This document shows, piece after piece, positions 46,501 to 56,420 of a stretch of 64,000 nucleotides of DNA. The number at the start of each line of letters is the position of its first letter. The stretch's first letter is position 1. The notes below the pieces were generated by a model. It saw only the letters and a list, made by a program, of their open reading frames with translations. It had not been told where the DNA came from and did no database searches. The stretch covers positions 130,664,758 through 130,728,757 of the forward strand of contig NC_134536.1 of the NCBI RefSeq assembly GCF_050624435.1, given 5' to 3'. The DNA is from Tenrec ecaudatus. Its lineage: Eukaryota > Chordata > Mammalia > Afrosoricida > Tenrecidae. The position numbers and the translations under genes were made by a program.

Positions 46501-48876
46501 GGTCAAAGAAATAGCATGAGGCCAGCTTAGGTGAGAGGCAGACAGACATAGGAGGGAAGAAGCCCTTTATGGCCATAGGGACCCGTCTCATGGACTCTGC
46601 TGTGGAAAGCTCCTTCCCAGGGCAGGATCTTTCTCTCACCGTTGCAGTGGACCAGGCGAATCCGATCATGCAGGATGAAGGGGGCCTGAGGAGAGAGGTC
46701 AATCACACACTGGTACAGCCCCGCGTCCTCCCTCCGAAGTCCTGTCATCGTGACCTTCATGACGCCATCTGTTGGAAGATTCTCCAGCAGGATCCTTCCA
46801 GACCGGATTGATTCTGCCGCTAGGTTTTTGGTTGTCGTCCGCGCCAGCGTCTCAGGGGGGCCCTGGCTTCTTACCCGCTGCCAGGCCTTCAGACTGGAGC
46901 CGTATTTTCCGATGTTGTAAGGGCAGAGCACCGTCAGGTTGCCTCCTTCCATGAGGCACTCTTGCTCCTCTGCTATGTCGACTTCTTGGGACCCTGGAAT
47001 GAAGATGGGGTGTCACCCATCAGACACACTTTCTGTCATCCTTGCCCCCCACTAGCCTCAGGCTGCCCAGCAGCCACCAACATAAGTTAGGAGACATTTG
47101 GATCTCTGTAAATTATTTTGAAAGGAATGTGTACAACCTGTTTCCTGTTCCCTCTCCCCCAGCTTCCCTGCCTCTACTCATTCAACATGTTTTTGGCAAT
47201 TTTAAGATAATTATGTAGACATGTGTGTGAGTATATGTGTGTGCATGCTCACACACACTCAAACAAATATATATATATATATTATCAAGGGACAGGCACC
47301 TATGAAGCAAATACGGTGACATCATAACTTCTAGTGGAATTTAAGTGACTAACTCCCTCTCATAGAGATTGGCAGCCTGGGAGACCCACCAGGGCAGCCT
47401 GGCCTTTTCTATGGGGTGGGTAAGAGTCAGAGTGTGCTCAGTGCCAGTGAGGTGTCAGTCACCCTTTCTACACTTTTGTAGGTCAGAAAGGTTTCCTAAC
47501 CCAAAGGTTTGGAGAACTAAATGCTTCCTCTTCCATTTTCTCCTGAGCATTCCCAGCGAAGCTTTCTGAAACGCTGACTCGTGTATGAACTCCGAGAACC
47601 TCCACATTGAAAGCCCTCTCCAGTTCTCTTCTGTGAACTCTCCCCATCCCCTGAGAAGCTCCAGCTGGCACAGATCTAGTTTCATTCTCAACCCCACAAT
47701 GCCATTGACCATCCGGACCAGGTTTTGCCATCACCACTGTCACCATCCACCATGAGCACCTTGATTAGGCACAGTGGTGATACACTGGGCGGCTAACTGC
47801 AAGGTCATTTCTTTGAAACCACCAGCTGCTCCTCCGGAGAAAGACGAGGCTTCCTACCCCTGGAGAAGTAGAGTCTCAGAAACCAAGGGGGCCGGCCTAC
47901 CCCGTCCGTATGAGTCAGAATCGACTCGGTGGCAGTGAGATGTATGACGCATGAAGCTGGCCACTTCAGTCCCTCTCTTTTAGCAATGACTCAAGAGGAT
48001 GAAGGGCTTCCCAGGGTCACTCACGTAAAAATGAACAAGCAAAAACCACAGGAGTGGACCACCTCACCTTTCTCCCCAGCTACTGTTTGTTGGTGGGTTG
48101 GCACCACCCCCTTGTTGTTAGCATGCTCCCAGGGCTCCATATGTGCTGATTTCCATCTGTGTGACGCCTCCTCCCTAACCCTATTTCCCTCTCCGTGCCC
48201 TGCTGCAGTCACTTCCACTGAAGGCTTGTCGCCATGACACTCTGGCTCCTTTGATGGTGTGAACCTTTCCTGCTCCCCACACCGATCCTCCCTGGGGACA
48301 GAGTGCTCCTTGGGCAGGGGGACGATCTGCCTCTTCTTCGCATGTCCTGGCCTGTCCGCACGGGGATGGGGATTGCATGGAGGACCCCACCTAAGTTTCT
48401 CACCTTCAAGATGCAGTAGGGGGACCCCCAGCTTCTAGCTCGTGGCCCAGCCCCTACTGCGACCCAGTCTGCTTTCTTCACCCTCCTTTTGGCCCTGCTG
48501 TCTCTCACACATACCCTCGTGCCACCCAGACCATCCTCTCACTAGGCATCTCCTCTCAAGCAGGAGTCCGTGTGGCACAAATGGCGAAACCCTGTGCTGC
48601 TAGGGGAAAGGCTGGCGACTGGACAGAACACGGAGAAGAAAGGCCTGGCGATCAGGTTCAGACAGGCCAGAGTAATGATTGTACGGAATGCGGTTCTGCC
48701 CTGAGACACACAGGTATCCATGGCTTGGAGTCAACTGCCCAGTCAGTTCCCCTGGGCTATTGACCTGCCTGTCCCTGACACCTGCCCACCAGCTTCCCTG
48801 GCTTCTTACCTGAGATGTAGAGCAGGGGCAACAGAAACAGCAGTGGCTGCCACCTCCAGAGCCCACTCCCCCTCAT
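43463..48876 (-). CDS. TREM1: TREM1, triggering receptor expressed on myeloid cells 1 (four exons, apparently intact)
   Basis: Four minus-strand exons (48876-48810, 46993-46640, 45834-45687, 43565-43463) have GT/AG boundaries and matching phases (1, 1, 2). Joined, they give 672 nt, or 223 residues plus a stop; human TREM1 is 234. Order in the product: signal peptide (about 1-22), one Ig V domain (23-140) with Cys46, Trp60, the D-x-G-x-Y-x-C signature at 112-118 and Cys118, a Ser/Thr/Pro-rich stalk (141-190), then a transmembrane helix with Lys207 and a tail of a few residues. In the TREM family the membrane Lys pairs with the Asp of the ITAM adaptor DAP12 (TYROBP), giving an activating receptor on neutrophils and monocytes that amplifies inflammation. 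The segment VFSIVVPVACGILSKALVF and the short QRSAH end are TREM1-type. N-glycosylation sequons lie at Asn41 and in the stalk. No frameshift or premature stop was seen. The promoter and poly(A) site were not located. Confidence 0.9.
43970..44397 (-). repeat. Interspersed repeat family 2 (TGTTAGATAGGG terminus) in TREM1 intron 3
   Basis: Read in reverse it starts tgtgttagatagggttctct and agagaaacaaaacca, with an AT-rich section (44290-44360) and then non-repetitive sequence to about 43970. It shares its first 30 bases with family 1 and with the repeat broken by SPIN at 63.35 kb, but not the interior. Confidence 0.6.
44390..44642 (+). mobile_element. Lineage-specific L1 3' end in TREM1 intron 3
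   Basis: Plus-strand terminal 250 bp: 'gcgaagggagacaatggaca', 'gagctgataccaagggttca', 'agaaaatgttttggaaacat', then 'aaataaaatgatttatttaa' and the A-rich tail. Confidence 0.75.
45411..45430 (+). repeat. G run of 18-19 bases in TREM1 intron 3
   Basis: An almost uninterrupted G homopolymer about 260 bp from exon 3. It is C-rich on the transcribed (minus) sense, so it could act as an extended pyrimidine tract. Confidence 0.9.
45687..45834 (-). CDS. TREM1: TREM1 exon 3 (extracellular stalk)
   Basis: A 148-nt exon with acceptor TGTTGGCAG and donor AG/GTATGA enters in phase 1 and leaves in phase 2. It encodes a Ser/Thr/Pro/Lys-rich linker (LSGTSSQDPTEKTILPLT… and an NST sequon) ending VADVI, which matches the end of the human TREM1 stalk before its membrane segment. 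It is too divergent to recognise without the neighbouring exons, so the call rests on splice sites, phase and that junction. Confidence 0.8.
46270..46440 (+). repeat. Degenerate (GGAT/GATA)n tract in TREM1 intron 2
   Basis: A purine-biased tetranucleotide array ('ggatggatgggttg', 'gatagatatggagg', 'gtagatgaatggatgc') lies about 200 bp beyond the Ig V donor. Confidence 0.85.
46640..46993 (-). CDS. TREM1: TREM1 exon 2 (Ig V domain)
   Basis: This is a symmetrical 1-1 phase exon of 354 nt with acceptor CATTCCAG and donor GTGAGA. It encodes the V-type Ig fold: Cys46 in LCPYN, Trp60 in KAWQR, and EDAGLYQCV around Cys118. Two extra cysteines (35 and 139) flank the domain and could pair. The GNLT sequon is at 41-43. 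It is about 85% identical in nucleotides to the exon at 18.25-18.60 kb but only about 74% identical in protein. Confidence 0.93.
47252..47285 (+). repeat. (CA)n(TA)n microsatellite in TREM1 intron 1
   Basis: Short CA then TA run about 260 bp before exon 2 on the coding strand. Confidence 0.85.
47757..47945 (+). mobile_element. AfroSINE in TREM1 intron 1
   Basis: 'gattaggcacagtggtgata', 'gctaactgcaaggtcatttc', 'ctccggagaaagacgaggct', 'gaatcgactcggtggcagtg'. It has no match in duplicon A. Confidence 0.88.
48810..48876 (-). CDS. TREM1: TREM1 exon 1 (signal peptide)
   Basis: The ATG at 48876-48874 opens MRGSGLWRWQPLLFLLPLLY, a short basic start followed by a Leu/Phe-rich hydrophobic core, typical of a secretory signal. 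The exon ends in phase 1 at a GTAAGA donor, as expected before a phase-1 Ig V exon. It lies at the position equivalent to exon 1 of the paralogue at 20.1 kb but has diverged strongly: it lacks the paralogue's CTG run. Confidence 0.85.
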
Positions 48877-49267
48877 TCTGGACTGTCTGTCCACCCAGAG
48901 TCTCCAGGCTGTGAGAGGACATGGACCCTGCCGGAGGTTTATCATCTTGTTGAGTGGCTTCTGCTGGTCTTTTGTAATCGTGAGCTCCTGGGGGAACTGT
49001 GAGGAGGGGGAGGAGCTTAGACATGTGCAGAAGGCAAGGAAGAGCCCTGCTCTTGTGACACTTTCCTTCCTGTCTTTCCCACGTCACAGGCCTGTTGGGA
49101 AACACTGTGTGTCCCCATGCTGGGTTCACCCGCTGGATCTCCAATGTCTTCTCCACTTCCTGCTCAGCTCGCATTCCAAGGCAGTCCCATCCCTGGCCAC
49201 TGGTCTCCTTTCTGGAATGATGCTTGTCAGTCTCAAAGGTCCCATTTTTTCTTTCATTTTTCTCTAC

Positions 49268-49410
49268 ACCAGTACTTCCCAAACCCAGGCAGGCAGTCCA
49301 ATCCCCCAGAAAGCCTGGTAAATATACACACACACCCAGGGACCATCCCCCGACATTCTGGTCTGGTAGAGCTGGGGAGGAGCCCAGAAGCTGCATGTTT
49401 ACAAGGGAAC
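49268..49410 (+). mobile_element. MER5A-like hAT relic (duplicon B)
   Basis: Paralogue of 20.60-20.75 kb: 'accagtacttcccaaac', 'agcctggtaaatatacaca', 'ggtagagctggggaggagcc' and 'agctgcatgtttacaag'. Confidence 0.7.
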
Positions 49411-49967
49411 ACGGGGAATCAGGAGGCAAGTGGCCACAATAAACCCTGCCTCCAAATGATCAGGCCTGGCCAAGTGGGTCCTGAGTCAGCCCTTGGTTTC
49501 CCTGCCTCTGGACCAGCCATGCGCTTCCCTGAGCCACCCAGTCAGGGGTACACCTGGACACCAGGACAATGGAAATCAGGACCACTGAGTGTGTGGGCTT
49601 CTTGACACGAATGTCTTATCGAATCAGATCTGATTTGGGAGATTGTGCGTTAGATGGTTGTCATATTAGGCTCTCGGGCACCAAACACCATGTCCACGCT
49701 GGGCGCATGACCTGGGCTGTGTGTCAGCAGGACGCAGAGCCCACTTCCCTTTCTATTGATGGTGGAGGCTGTTTTCCTTCCCGCTGGTAGTCAGGGTGTA
49801 AGGATGTGGCTTGGCATGAACTTGGCCACGTTCATGGTTCTGCCCAGTGGTTCTGGCTCCCGAGGGTGTGTTGTAAGATGCAGCGTCATTTGGGGATGAG
49901 TCATCCAGAGGTAATGAGTGTTCTTAGAAATTGATCTTGACTATTGCTCAAATAGATTCCAGAGGTA

Positions 49968-50075
49968 GGGCCAATGGTTACCATGCTCGGCAGCTAACAA
50001 AAGGATGGAGCACAGTTCTACTCTGACACCCGAAGGTGGGGTTGCCCTGAGTGGGAGTGGGTTCAAGGGCAGGTG
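49968..50075 (+). mobile_element. AfroSINE-like relic shared by both duplicons (B)
   Basis: 'ccaatggttaccatgctcggcagctaacaaaagg' and 'tgccctgagtgggagtgggt'. Paralogue of 21.55 kb. Confidence 0.65.
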
Positions 50076-50699
50076 GCATTGCTGAACTAGAAAGGAAGGT
50101 CCCACTGGCCTTTCCCCATGAGGAGGCCCCTTCCCTTGAGAATCAGAAGAGGACAGTGCAGTGAGATCACCTGATTGTTACCTGATGATATTTCCACGAC
50201 ACAGGTAAACCCGTCCTCCTGTCTCGGGGGAACAAAAAAGACCCCTACAGGGGAAAGCTGTGAGAGGATCAGGAAGGTGTGGGGCACATGAGAACAGCTT
50301 CATGATGCTGTTTTGAGGATCCAGTGATCAAATGCAGGGAGATGTGTCCACTACGGTCTCTTGACCCTACTTTCTAGGGCCTTCATGCTTCACCTGCCCG
50401 CAGTAAAAACACAGCCGACCACTGGCCAGTTGACCTCACAGGGTCCCCATGTGTCGGACAACTCCACTCCACAGGGTGCTCTCCCAGGATTAGATGTCCA
50501 GTTCTTGCCCCGAGGCACCTCTGGATCTGACTGCCAGACTTCCCAGGGAGAAGCTGAGCACCTGACATTGAACATCACTCAAGGACAGCTTCCAGTTCAG
50601 TAGCGAGTGCTTTACTTTGAAGTCACTGTTACTGTATGTGTGCCAGCGTAGGGTTATATATGCACGATATAGGCATATTTTCTTGACCTTATATCATAC

Positions 50700-50918
50700 A
50701 TACAAACAAACAAAATCACTGCCATCGAGGTAATGCTGACTCACAGCGATCCTGTTGGACTGGGTGGAACTGCGCCTGTGTGTTTCCAAGACTAACTTTT
50801 TATGGGAGTAGAACATCCAGTCTTCCTCCATCGGGATGGCTGGTGGTTTAGACTCGCTGTCCTTCACATTGGGCAGTTAGCAGCCCAGTGTGTAACCACT
50901 ACTCCACCAGGGTTTTTA
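50700..50918 (-). mobile_element. AfroSINE, full length
   Basis: 'atcactgccatcgaggtaat', 'tggactgggtggaactgcgc', 'agcagcccagtgtgtaacca' and 'ctactccaccagggttttta'. Confidence 0.88.
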
Positions 50919-50990
50919 TATATATATACGTATGTATATATGTGTGTATGTACACACACACACACACACATATATATACATATGTATACA
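50916..50990 (+). repeat. (TA/TG/CA)n microsatellite
   Basis: Mixed TA, TG and CA repeats grow out of the head end of a minus-strand AfroSINE and border the copy C relic. Confidence 0.9.
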
Positions 50991-50999
50991 CAGTAAAGG

Positions 51000-52570
51000 C
51001 TGTGTTTTTGGAATGGTTAGGTGAATTCTGCTGCTGTAGGCATTTCCCCCCTGGTTTCCTATCATCTCCTCATTCCATGCTCTACCACACCCCTTTCCGG
51101 AAGATCCATTCCAAAAGGCCCACAGATTACTGGAGGAGCCCAAGTGTCTGATTCTGGAGGAAGGGAAGGCCCACATGTGAGGCATTGAGGATGCTTCAGC
51201 AATGTGAACATGACCATGTCAGGTCAAGATGCCACAGTCCAGGACAAGGACCCAGGGCAAAAGGGTGACTATGTCCAGTGCACCTCGAGATCCCCCACAA
51301 GACAGCAATAATAGAAGACATTTATTGGATGGTAGCACTGAGCTGCTGATGGAAGGAAGGGCCGGGCCCTGTGGAGGCACTCCTCCCAGGAGGGGGCAGG
51401 GCACACCCCCAAGGTGACAGTGAAATGAGGGAGCAAGCAGAAAAAGAAAGGTGGAATGTTGCATCTTAGAAACACCTGCTATTGGAGCTTCAATTCATGT
51501 CCTCGTCTGCTGTCCGTGCACACCCTAACCCGCATGCATTCCTCTTCAGCCACCACTGCCAGGTACATGTTTATGGAGGTCACGGGCCCTTCTCATGGGT
51601 GCATGGAACTACTTCTCCCATAACGTAGATCCCTCCAGCACTTCCCCGGGCTGCCTTACCCTGGACATCTCAGCATGTCTCCTTGCCCAAGCTGCTGATT
51701 AGAAATACGTCTATTTTGTCTGTGCTGTACTTCACCCTGGCTGACTCATCCCTTCCTTGTGATTCTTCTGTGAGGGGATGTCCCATTGTCTACAGATGGG
51801 CTTCCTCTGGTTCTTTAATGCGTCTTCCCCCACACGATCATGACACTACTTCTACCTTACAAATCCGGTTCGACCAGAGCATGTACATTGATTGGTACAG
51901 ATAAGAGCTCTCGACCCACAGAATCCAGGACAGATAAATCCTTCAGGAACAGTAATGGGAATAGAGATACCATGCGGTTAGGGGGAAACTAGGGGGTTGG
52001 GGGGACAAGGGGGGAGAAAGGGGGAACCAATTGCAGTGATCGACGTATAACCACCTCGCTAAGAGGATGAACAACAGAAACGTAGGTAAAGGGAGACGGC
52101 GGGTGGTATAAGATAGGAAAATAATAATTTATAATTTATCAAGAGTTCATGAGAGTGGGAAGGTAAGGGGGAGGGGAAAAAGGAGCTAAGGGTTCAAGTA
52201 GAAAGCAAATGTTTTGAGGAGGATGATGGCAACATATGTACAAATGTGCTTGATACAATTGATGTATGGATTGTTATAAGAGCTGTAAGAGTCCCCAATA
52301 AAATGATTTATTCAAAAAAAAGAAAGAAGTAGGTCTAGTAGATACTGTAGAAATAGGATCTATACCCAGAAGCAACACTAAGAGGAAGGACCAGATTAAT
52401 CTGGAAATGCTGCTGCAACGCTGTAGAAAGAGTGTGGGTTAAGGAGCCAAGAGACCTGGCTTCTTTTCTCAGCACCGTGTCCTATTTCCTGGGACATTCA
52501 CCTCTCCCCGCCACCCCCCGAGTCTCATTTTCAATGGAGAAAAGTCCAATCCTAGCCCGAATCTCTTCTC
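51000..52570 (-). pseudogene. Third TREM1 copy (C): 3'-UTR and last-intron relic, exon 4 missing
   Basis: The stretch 51000-51480 aligns by eye with the TREM1 3' region at about 42850-43360 (shared 'gatccattccaaaagg', 'gaacatgaccatgtcaggt', 'caca…cagcaataat'). The stretches 51540-51710 and 52335-52560 align with TREM1 intron 3 at about 43610-43915 ('catctcagcatgtctccttg', 'tcctgggacattcacct'). Where exon 4 should lie (about 51480-51540) no membrane-coding sequence remains. An L1 3' end (51715-52325) splits the intron. An AATAAA on the minus strand at about 51312 could be the old poly(A) signal. No exon 1-3 of this copy was recognised. Confidence 0.65.
51715..52325 (+). mobile_element. Lineage-specific L1 3' end inside the copy C relic
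   Basis: Plus-strand motifs from 'gactcatcccttccttgtga' to 'cccaataaaatgatttattc' with an A-rich tail. The copy C intron homology stops at about 51710 and resumes after it, so it is a clean insertion. Confidence 0.75.
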
Positions 52571-52829
52571 TGGAATTAAAAATAAAGTTCTTGTTGTTCA
52601 AATGAACGTTCCCTTCTACAAGGCCTGAGCACACTGGGTTTCATGCTCTGCGTGCATTCCTTGCAAGGCAGCACCACTCTTCCCCTTTCCTTCCGGTTCC
52701 AGGTTGCCCTTCCTGGTCCTTCTCTCCTGCCTCTTCCTGGATGACTTCCGGCCTTTGTTTTTGCCTACGTGCTGCCCTTTGGGTCTCGCCAGTTGATGGG
52801 TTGTTCTGAGGAAGGCGTTCCCAGCAGGT

Positions 52830-53795
52830 GTGACTGTTCACCACGCAGTTGGTAGTAGGTTGTTGGGTTGAAGTTGATCACTGTGGGCAGATTCCCTCCC
52901 AGGGTAAAAGTGTGTGTGTGTGGACCATAGTTTCTGGTGTTTCCCCAGTCTTGGTCACACCAGTAAGTCTGGCTTTTTGTTATGATTTTGAATTTTGTTC
53001 GCCTTTGGTTCTCTCACACCAGGGTCTTCTAGTTGGATCACAAACAGAGTGTGTGGTTGTGGGAACCAGGCACCATCGGTTTCTCCTGGGCATGGAGTAG
53101 GGAGACTGGGGTTCTGATGGCCCATTTGTCTTCAAGACCAAGCGTTTCATGGAGTCTTTGCTTGTCTTCCTTCCTCTGCTTTACTCCACACAGGAGAAAT
53201 GAGCCTTGTATCTCAGAGGGCTATGCAGATGTTTTTAAGACTCCAGTCTCTACTTACCAAAGTGGGATGTAAAACATTTTCTGTATGAACTGCTCATACA
53301 TAACAGTGGTATCATATAATGTTTGTCTTTAGCGATTGGCTGATTTCAGTTGGCATAAAGTCCTTGATGTTCTGAGGTGCTTCCCGGACTCTTTGTTCAC
53401 TCTTGAATGTTATATTGTATTCCATCGTGCGCTACACCATAGTTTGCTTTTCTCTTCATCCCTCCATGGACACTGGATCGTTTTCTCTCTTTACTATGGT
53501 GAATAAGGCTGCAACAAACAGTGCATGGTTCTTGGTTTGCTAGGCTATATACCTAGTTGTGTGGTTGCTGGATCCTGGGGCGGGGAGGGGCTATTTCTGA
53601 CTTTTAAAGAAGCACTATGCTGCATCCCGCGTGTTCTGTTTGACCGTGCTACCAGCAGGTTCTGAGAGCTCTAATCTCCCCACATCCTTATCAGCATTTG
53701 TAGTTTCTGCTTTTATGAACTTTGCTCTTATCGTTGACACGAGATGATATCACCTGGCTGTTTTGATTTGCCTCTCTCCAGTGGCTAAACTGGTA
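52830..53795 (-). mobile_element. Older L1 ORF2 3' end, minus orientation (left half)
   Basis: Reversed ORF2 motifs occur in order: 'ttcagttggcataaagtcctt', 'tattgtattccatcgtgcgc', 'ctatggtgaataaggctgca', 'cagcatttgtagtttctgct' and 'gatttgcctctctccagtgg'. The element is broken at about 53795 and resumes at about 55210. Confidence 0.65.
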
Positions 53796-53906
53796 ACAAA
53801 CTGGGCTGGTTAGGGACTAAGTCAACCAAACACTCCTGGGAAGGGGAGGGGCAGAGCCCAACTTATCAATTGGGTGGCAGCCTGATGACAACACCTGGAG
53901 TGTGGC

Positions 53907-54001
<95 letters not shown>

Positions 54002-54346
54002 AGAATCCAATTCTCTTTGGCCCTTCACCTTCTGCTGGAGCTGAACCACCCATCTAGTTTCTTGTTGGGTCGCCTGTCCATCCCAGGAGCCGTCAGTGGA
54101 CTTCTGACAGTGGATTCATTCAGCTGATTCCTGCATCTGCCAGCCAGTGCATCTCACTGTCTCTGCTTCATCACCCTGCTTCCAGTTCAGCAGCTTTCAC
54201 TAGTCAGGAATGGCCTGACTCAAACTGACTGGACTTACCTATTCCTGTAACTGTGTGAACTTGATATACATCTCTTTCTATACACAACACACAAAAGAAT
54301 CACTGGTTTTGATAGTCTAGGGAACCCAACCTGACACACAAACCAG
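53796..54346 (-). repeat. Interspersed repeat related to family 2, carrying a (TG)n(AG)n tract
   Basis: The right end 'ttgatagtctagggaacccaacctgacaca' is the reversed terminus of the TGTTAG group. The left end is at the L1 break near 53796. It is followed immediately by an RTE fragment. Confidence 0.55.
53913..53999 (+). repeat. (TG)n(AG)n compound microsatellite
   Basis: About 20 TG units followed by about 23 GA units, within an interspersed repeat. This produces spurious long Ser-Leu and Thr-His frames. Confidence 0.95.
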
Positions 54347-54349
54347 GGC

Positions 54350-55207
54350 TAGCCTAAAGAAGCAGAGGAATTCCGGAGCACTTCATTGTGCTCCCGCAGA
54401 ACCTTCTTTATATGAAGAAGAATTTGGCTTCAGGATTGGAGGAAGACGTATGTATTAACAACCTATGACAGGCAGAGGACACAACCTGGCCCACTGAAAG
54501 CGAGGACTTGGAGCACTTGCTGATGAAGTGCTTGATGGTCAAGGATTGCTGCCTTCAGTGTGGATCACAACTCAATGTAACAAAGACCCAAATCCTTATA
54601 ACTGGACCAACAGTCAACATGATAAACTACATGGAGGAAAGATTGATGTTATCAAGAATTTCATTTTGCTTGGGCCCACTATCAGTGCTCCTGGAAGCAA
54701 CAGTCAAGAGATCAAATGACACCTTGCATGAAGTAAGCCTGCTGCACAAGACCTCTTTAACGTCTTGAAAAGCATGGATGTTACTTGAAGGACTAAGGCA
54801 CTCCTGATCCAAGCCAGGGCATTTTCAATGGCCTCCTCTGCATGTGGAAGTTGGACAATGTATTTCCATTGTAGTGCTGGTGAAGAATATTGCAGTGCCA
54901 CAGACTGCCAATGAGCGAAAATTTTACCTGGGAAGAACCACAGCCAGCAGGCTCCTTAAGGGGCAAGGGTGGTGAGACTGAGTCTCGCATACTTTCGGCA
55001 TGTTATCAGGAGAGACTGGTCCATGGAAAAGGACATCACTCTTTGAAAAGAAGGGGGGCAATGACAAAGAAAGAGACCCATAACGAGATGGATTGACACA
55101 GTGGCTGCAACACTGAGCTCAAACAGAACCACAGGGCTGGACAATGCTCCGCTCTGTTAAGAATCCTAAGAATTGGCACCAACTCAACCGCACTTAACCA
55201 CGATGAT
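54350..55207 (+). pseudogene. RTE/BovB-like LINE 3' part
   Basis: Frame pieces follow the same order as at 40.1-40.4 kb ('gacttggagcacttgctgat', 'ctcaatgtaacaaagaccca') and carry on into the C-terminal domain ('catggaaaaggacatcactc', 'gagatggattgacacagtgg'). It ends in the shared tail 'gcaccaactcaaccgcactt', which also resembles the AfroSINE tail. Inserted in an L1. Confidence 0.7.
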
Positions 55208-55209
55208 GG

Positions 55210-55420
55210 TAAAGCTCATGATCATCTCTTCCTCTGCCTGTTGGCTGCTTGAAGGGTTGGTGAAGGACATGTTCATGCTCTCTTTCCTAGTTAAATAAGT
55301 CATTTGCCTTTTGGTTGTTGGGGTGTGGAAGGTTTCCATAAATTTTAGTTATTAGTCCCTTGTCAAATACAAGGGTAAAAAAAAAGATTGCTAATTGGGT
55401 TCCAGTTCACATGTGCATGT
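55210..55420 (-). mobile_element. Older L1 ORF2, minus orientation (right half)
   Basis: 'gacatgttcatgctctctttcc', 'aagtcatttgccttttggttg' and 'tagttattagtcccttgtcaaata' continue the ORF2 order from 53795. The intervening 1.4 kb is inserted material. Confidence 0.6.
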
Positions 55421-56089
55421 TAGTATTCCAAACAAAATCCTTTAAAGCATCTCTCTGGGATCAGTGGAAGGCGGCAGATAAGGTCTCGCGGTGATACAGT
55501 TGTCCTAGTCTCAGGGGGCCTTCAACAATAAGGTCCAATGGGAGTAATGCCTTCCAAGGGGACCTGTGGGCTTAGTTAAATTCAAGGCTGAAATTCAAGT
55601 TCATAAGATTATGGGGACTAGCTTTTGGGATTCCCCAGGGATAGTCTTGCTAGACTTTTCCCTCAGAGAACATGGGGAAATCATGCAGACATGTTGTGAA
55701 GAAGATTTGATTTGAGAAAATTGGAAATTGTATTGGTGAGGGAAAGGCCAGGGAAGTTGCGTCCAAGAATTTCCCTCCGTCCCTCTGCCCTGCGCCTGCT
55801 CATCATTCGGTGAGGCCAGAGCTTTGTTGGGAAACCTTACCAAATCCACCCTACGGCCCTCATCTGGCACCTTCCGACTTGTTTTTTGTTCCTCAAATTC
55901 AAAGAACATTGGAAAGGAACAAGATTTGAGTCCCTTGAGGATGGAACTGTAAAATTTTTTATGTTTAGTACATTGAAGAACTCGGAATTCTTCAGGAGAA
56001 GTTTCGAGAGATGTAGACACCACCACCACCATCTAGGGCAGACCGAGATAGAAGACCTGTCAAGAAACAATAGCTGCAGATTTTGCTGT

Positions 56090-56420
56090 TTTTATTTAAT
56101 AGAAGTTTCTATGGCTTCATGGCAACACGTGTTTACTTACCCTGAAACACTTAAGGAATATTACTCAGTCACAAAGAGAAAGGAACCCTGGTTCATTTTC
56201 ACAGCATGAGCGCATCTTCAAGACATTCTGCTGAGTGAAGTAAGTCAATTGCCAAAGGGTAAATACTGCATACTCTCACTAGTATGAAACAAGCAGCATT
56301 TTTTTGAGCGCATCTTCAAGAAATTCTGCTGAGTGAAATAAGTCAATTGCCAAAGGATAAATATATATACTATCACTAGTATGAAACAAGCAGCATTTTT
56401 TCCTCCAACCATCGGCATTT
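56090..56420 (+). mobile_element. L1 ORF2 end/3'-UTR fragment containing a 98-bp tandem duplication
   Basis: 'ttaaggaatattactcagtcac', 'ctgctgagtgaagtaagtcaattgccaaag' and 'tactctcactagtatgaaac' are plus-strand L1 ORF2 C-terminal motifs. The segment starting 'gagcgcatcttcaaga' occurs twice, at 56208 and 56306. Confidence 0.65.
56208..56402 (+). repeat. Tandem duplication, period 98 bp
   Basis: Two copies starting gagcgcatcttcaaga at 56208 and 56306, about 93-95% identical by eye, each ending in the T-rich 'aagcagcatttttt'. Confidence 0.9.

Larger units (their letters stand above)
46622..50575. repeat. TREM duplicon, copy B
   Basis: Counterpart of 18.23-22.52 kb. The AfroSINE at 47.76 kb is private to this copy. 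The SPIN element of copy A is absent, leaving a contiguous site near 49,877-49,890. Confidence 0.8.

Noticed and set aside
48189..48660. High-identity intron block as an extra TREM1 exon
   Set aside because: Frames through it are not flanked by phase-compatible splice sites and are not Ig- or stalk-like; recorded instead as a conversion or constraint candidate.
53817..54053. Ser-Leu and Thr-His repeat frames
   Set aside because: They are translations of a (TG)n(AG)n microsatellite.
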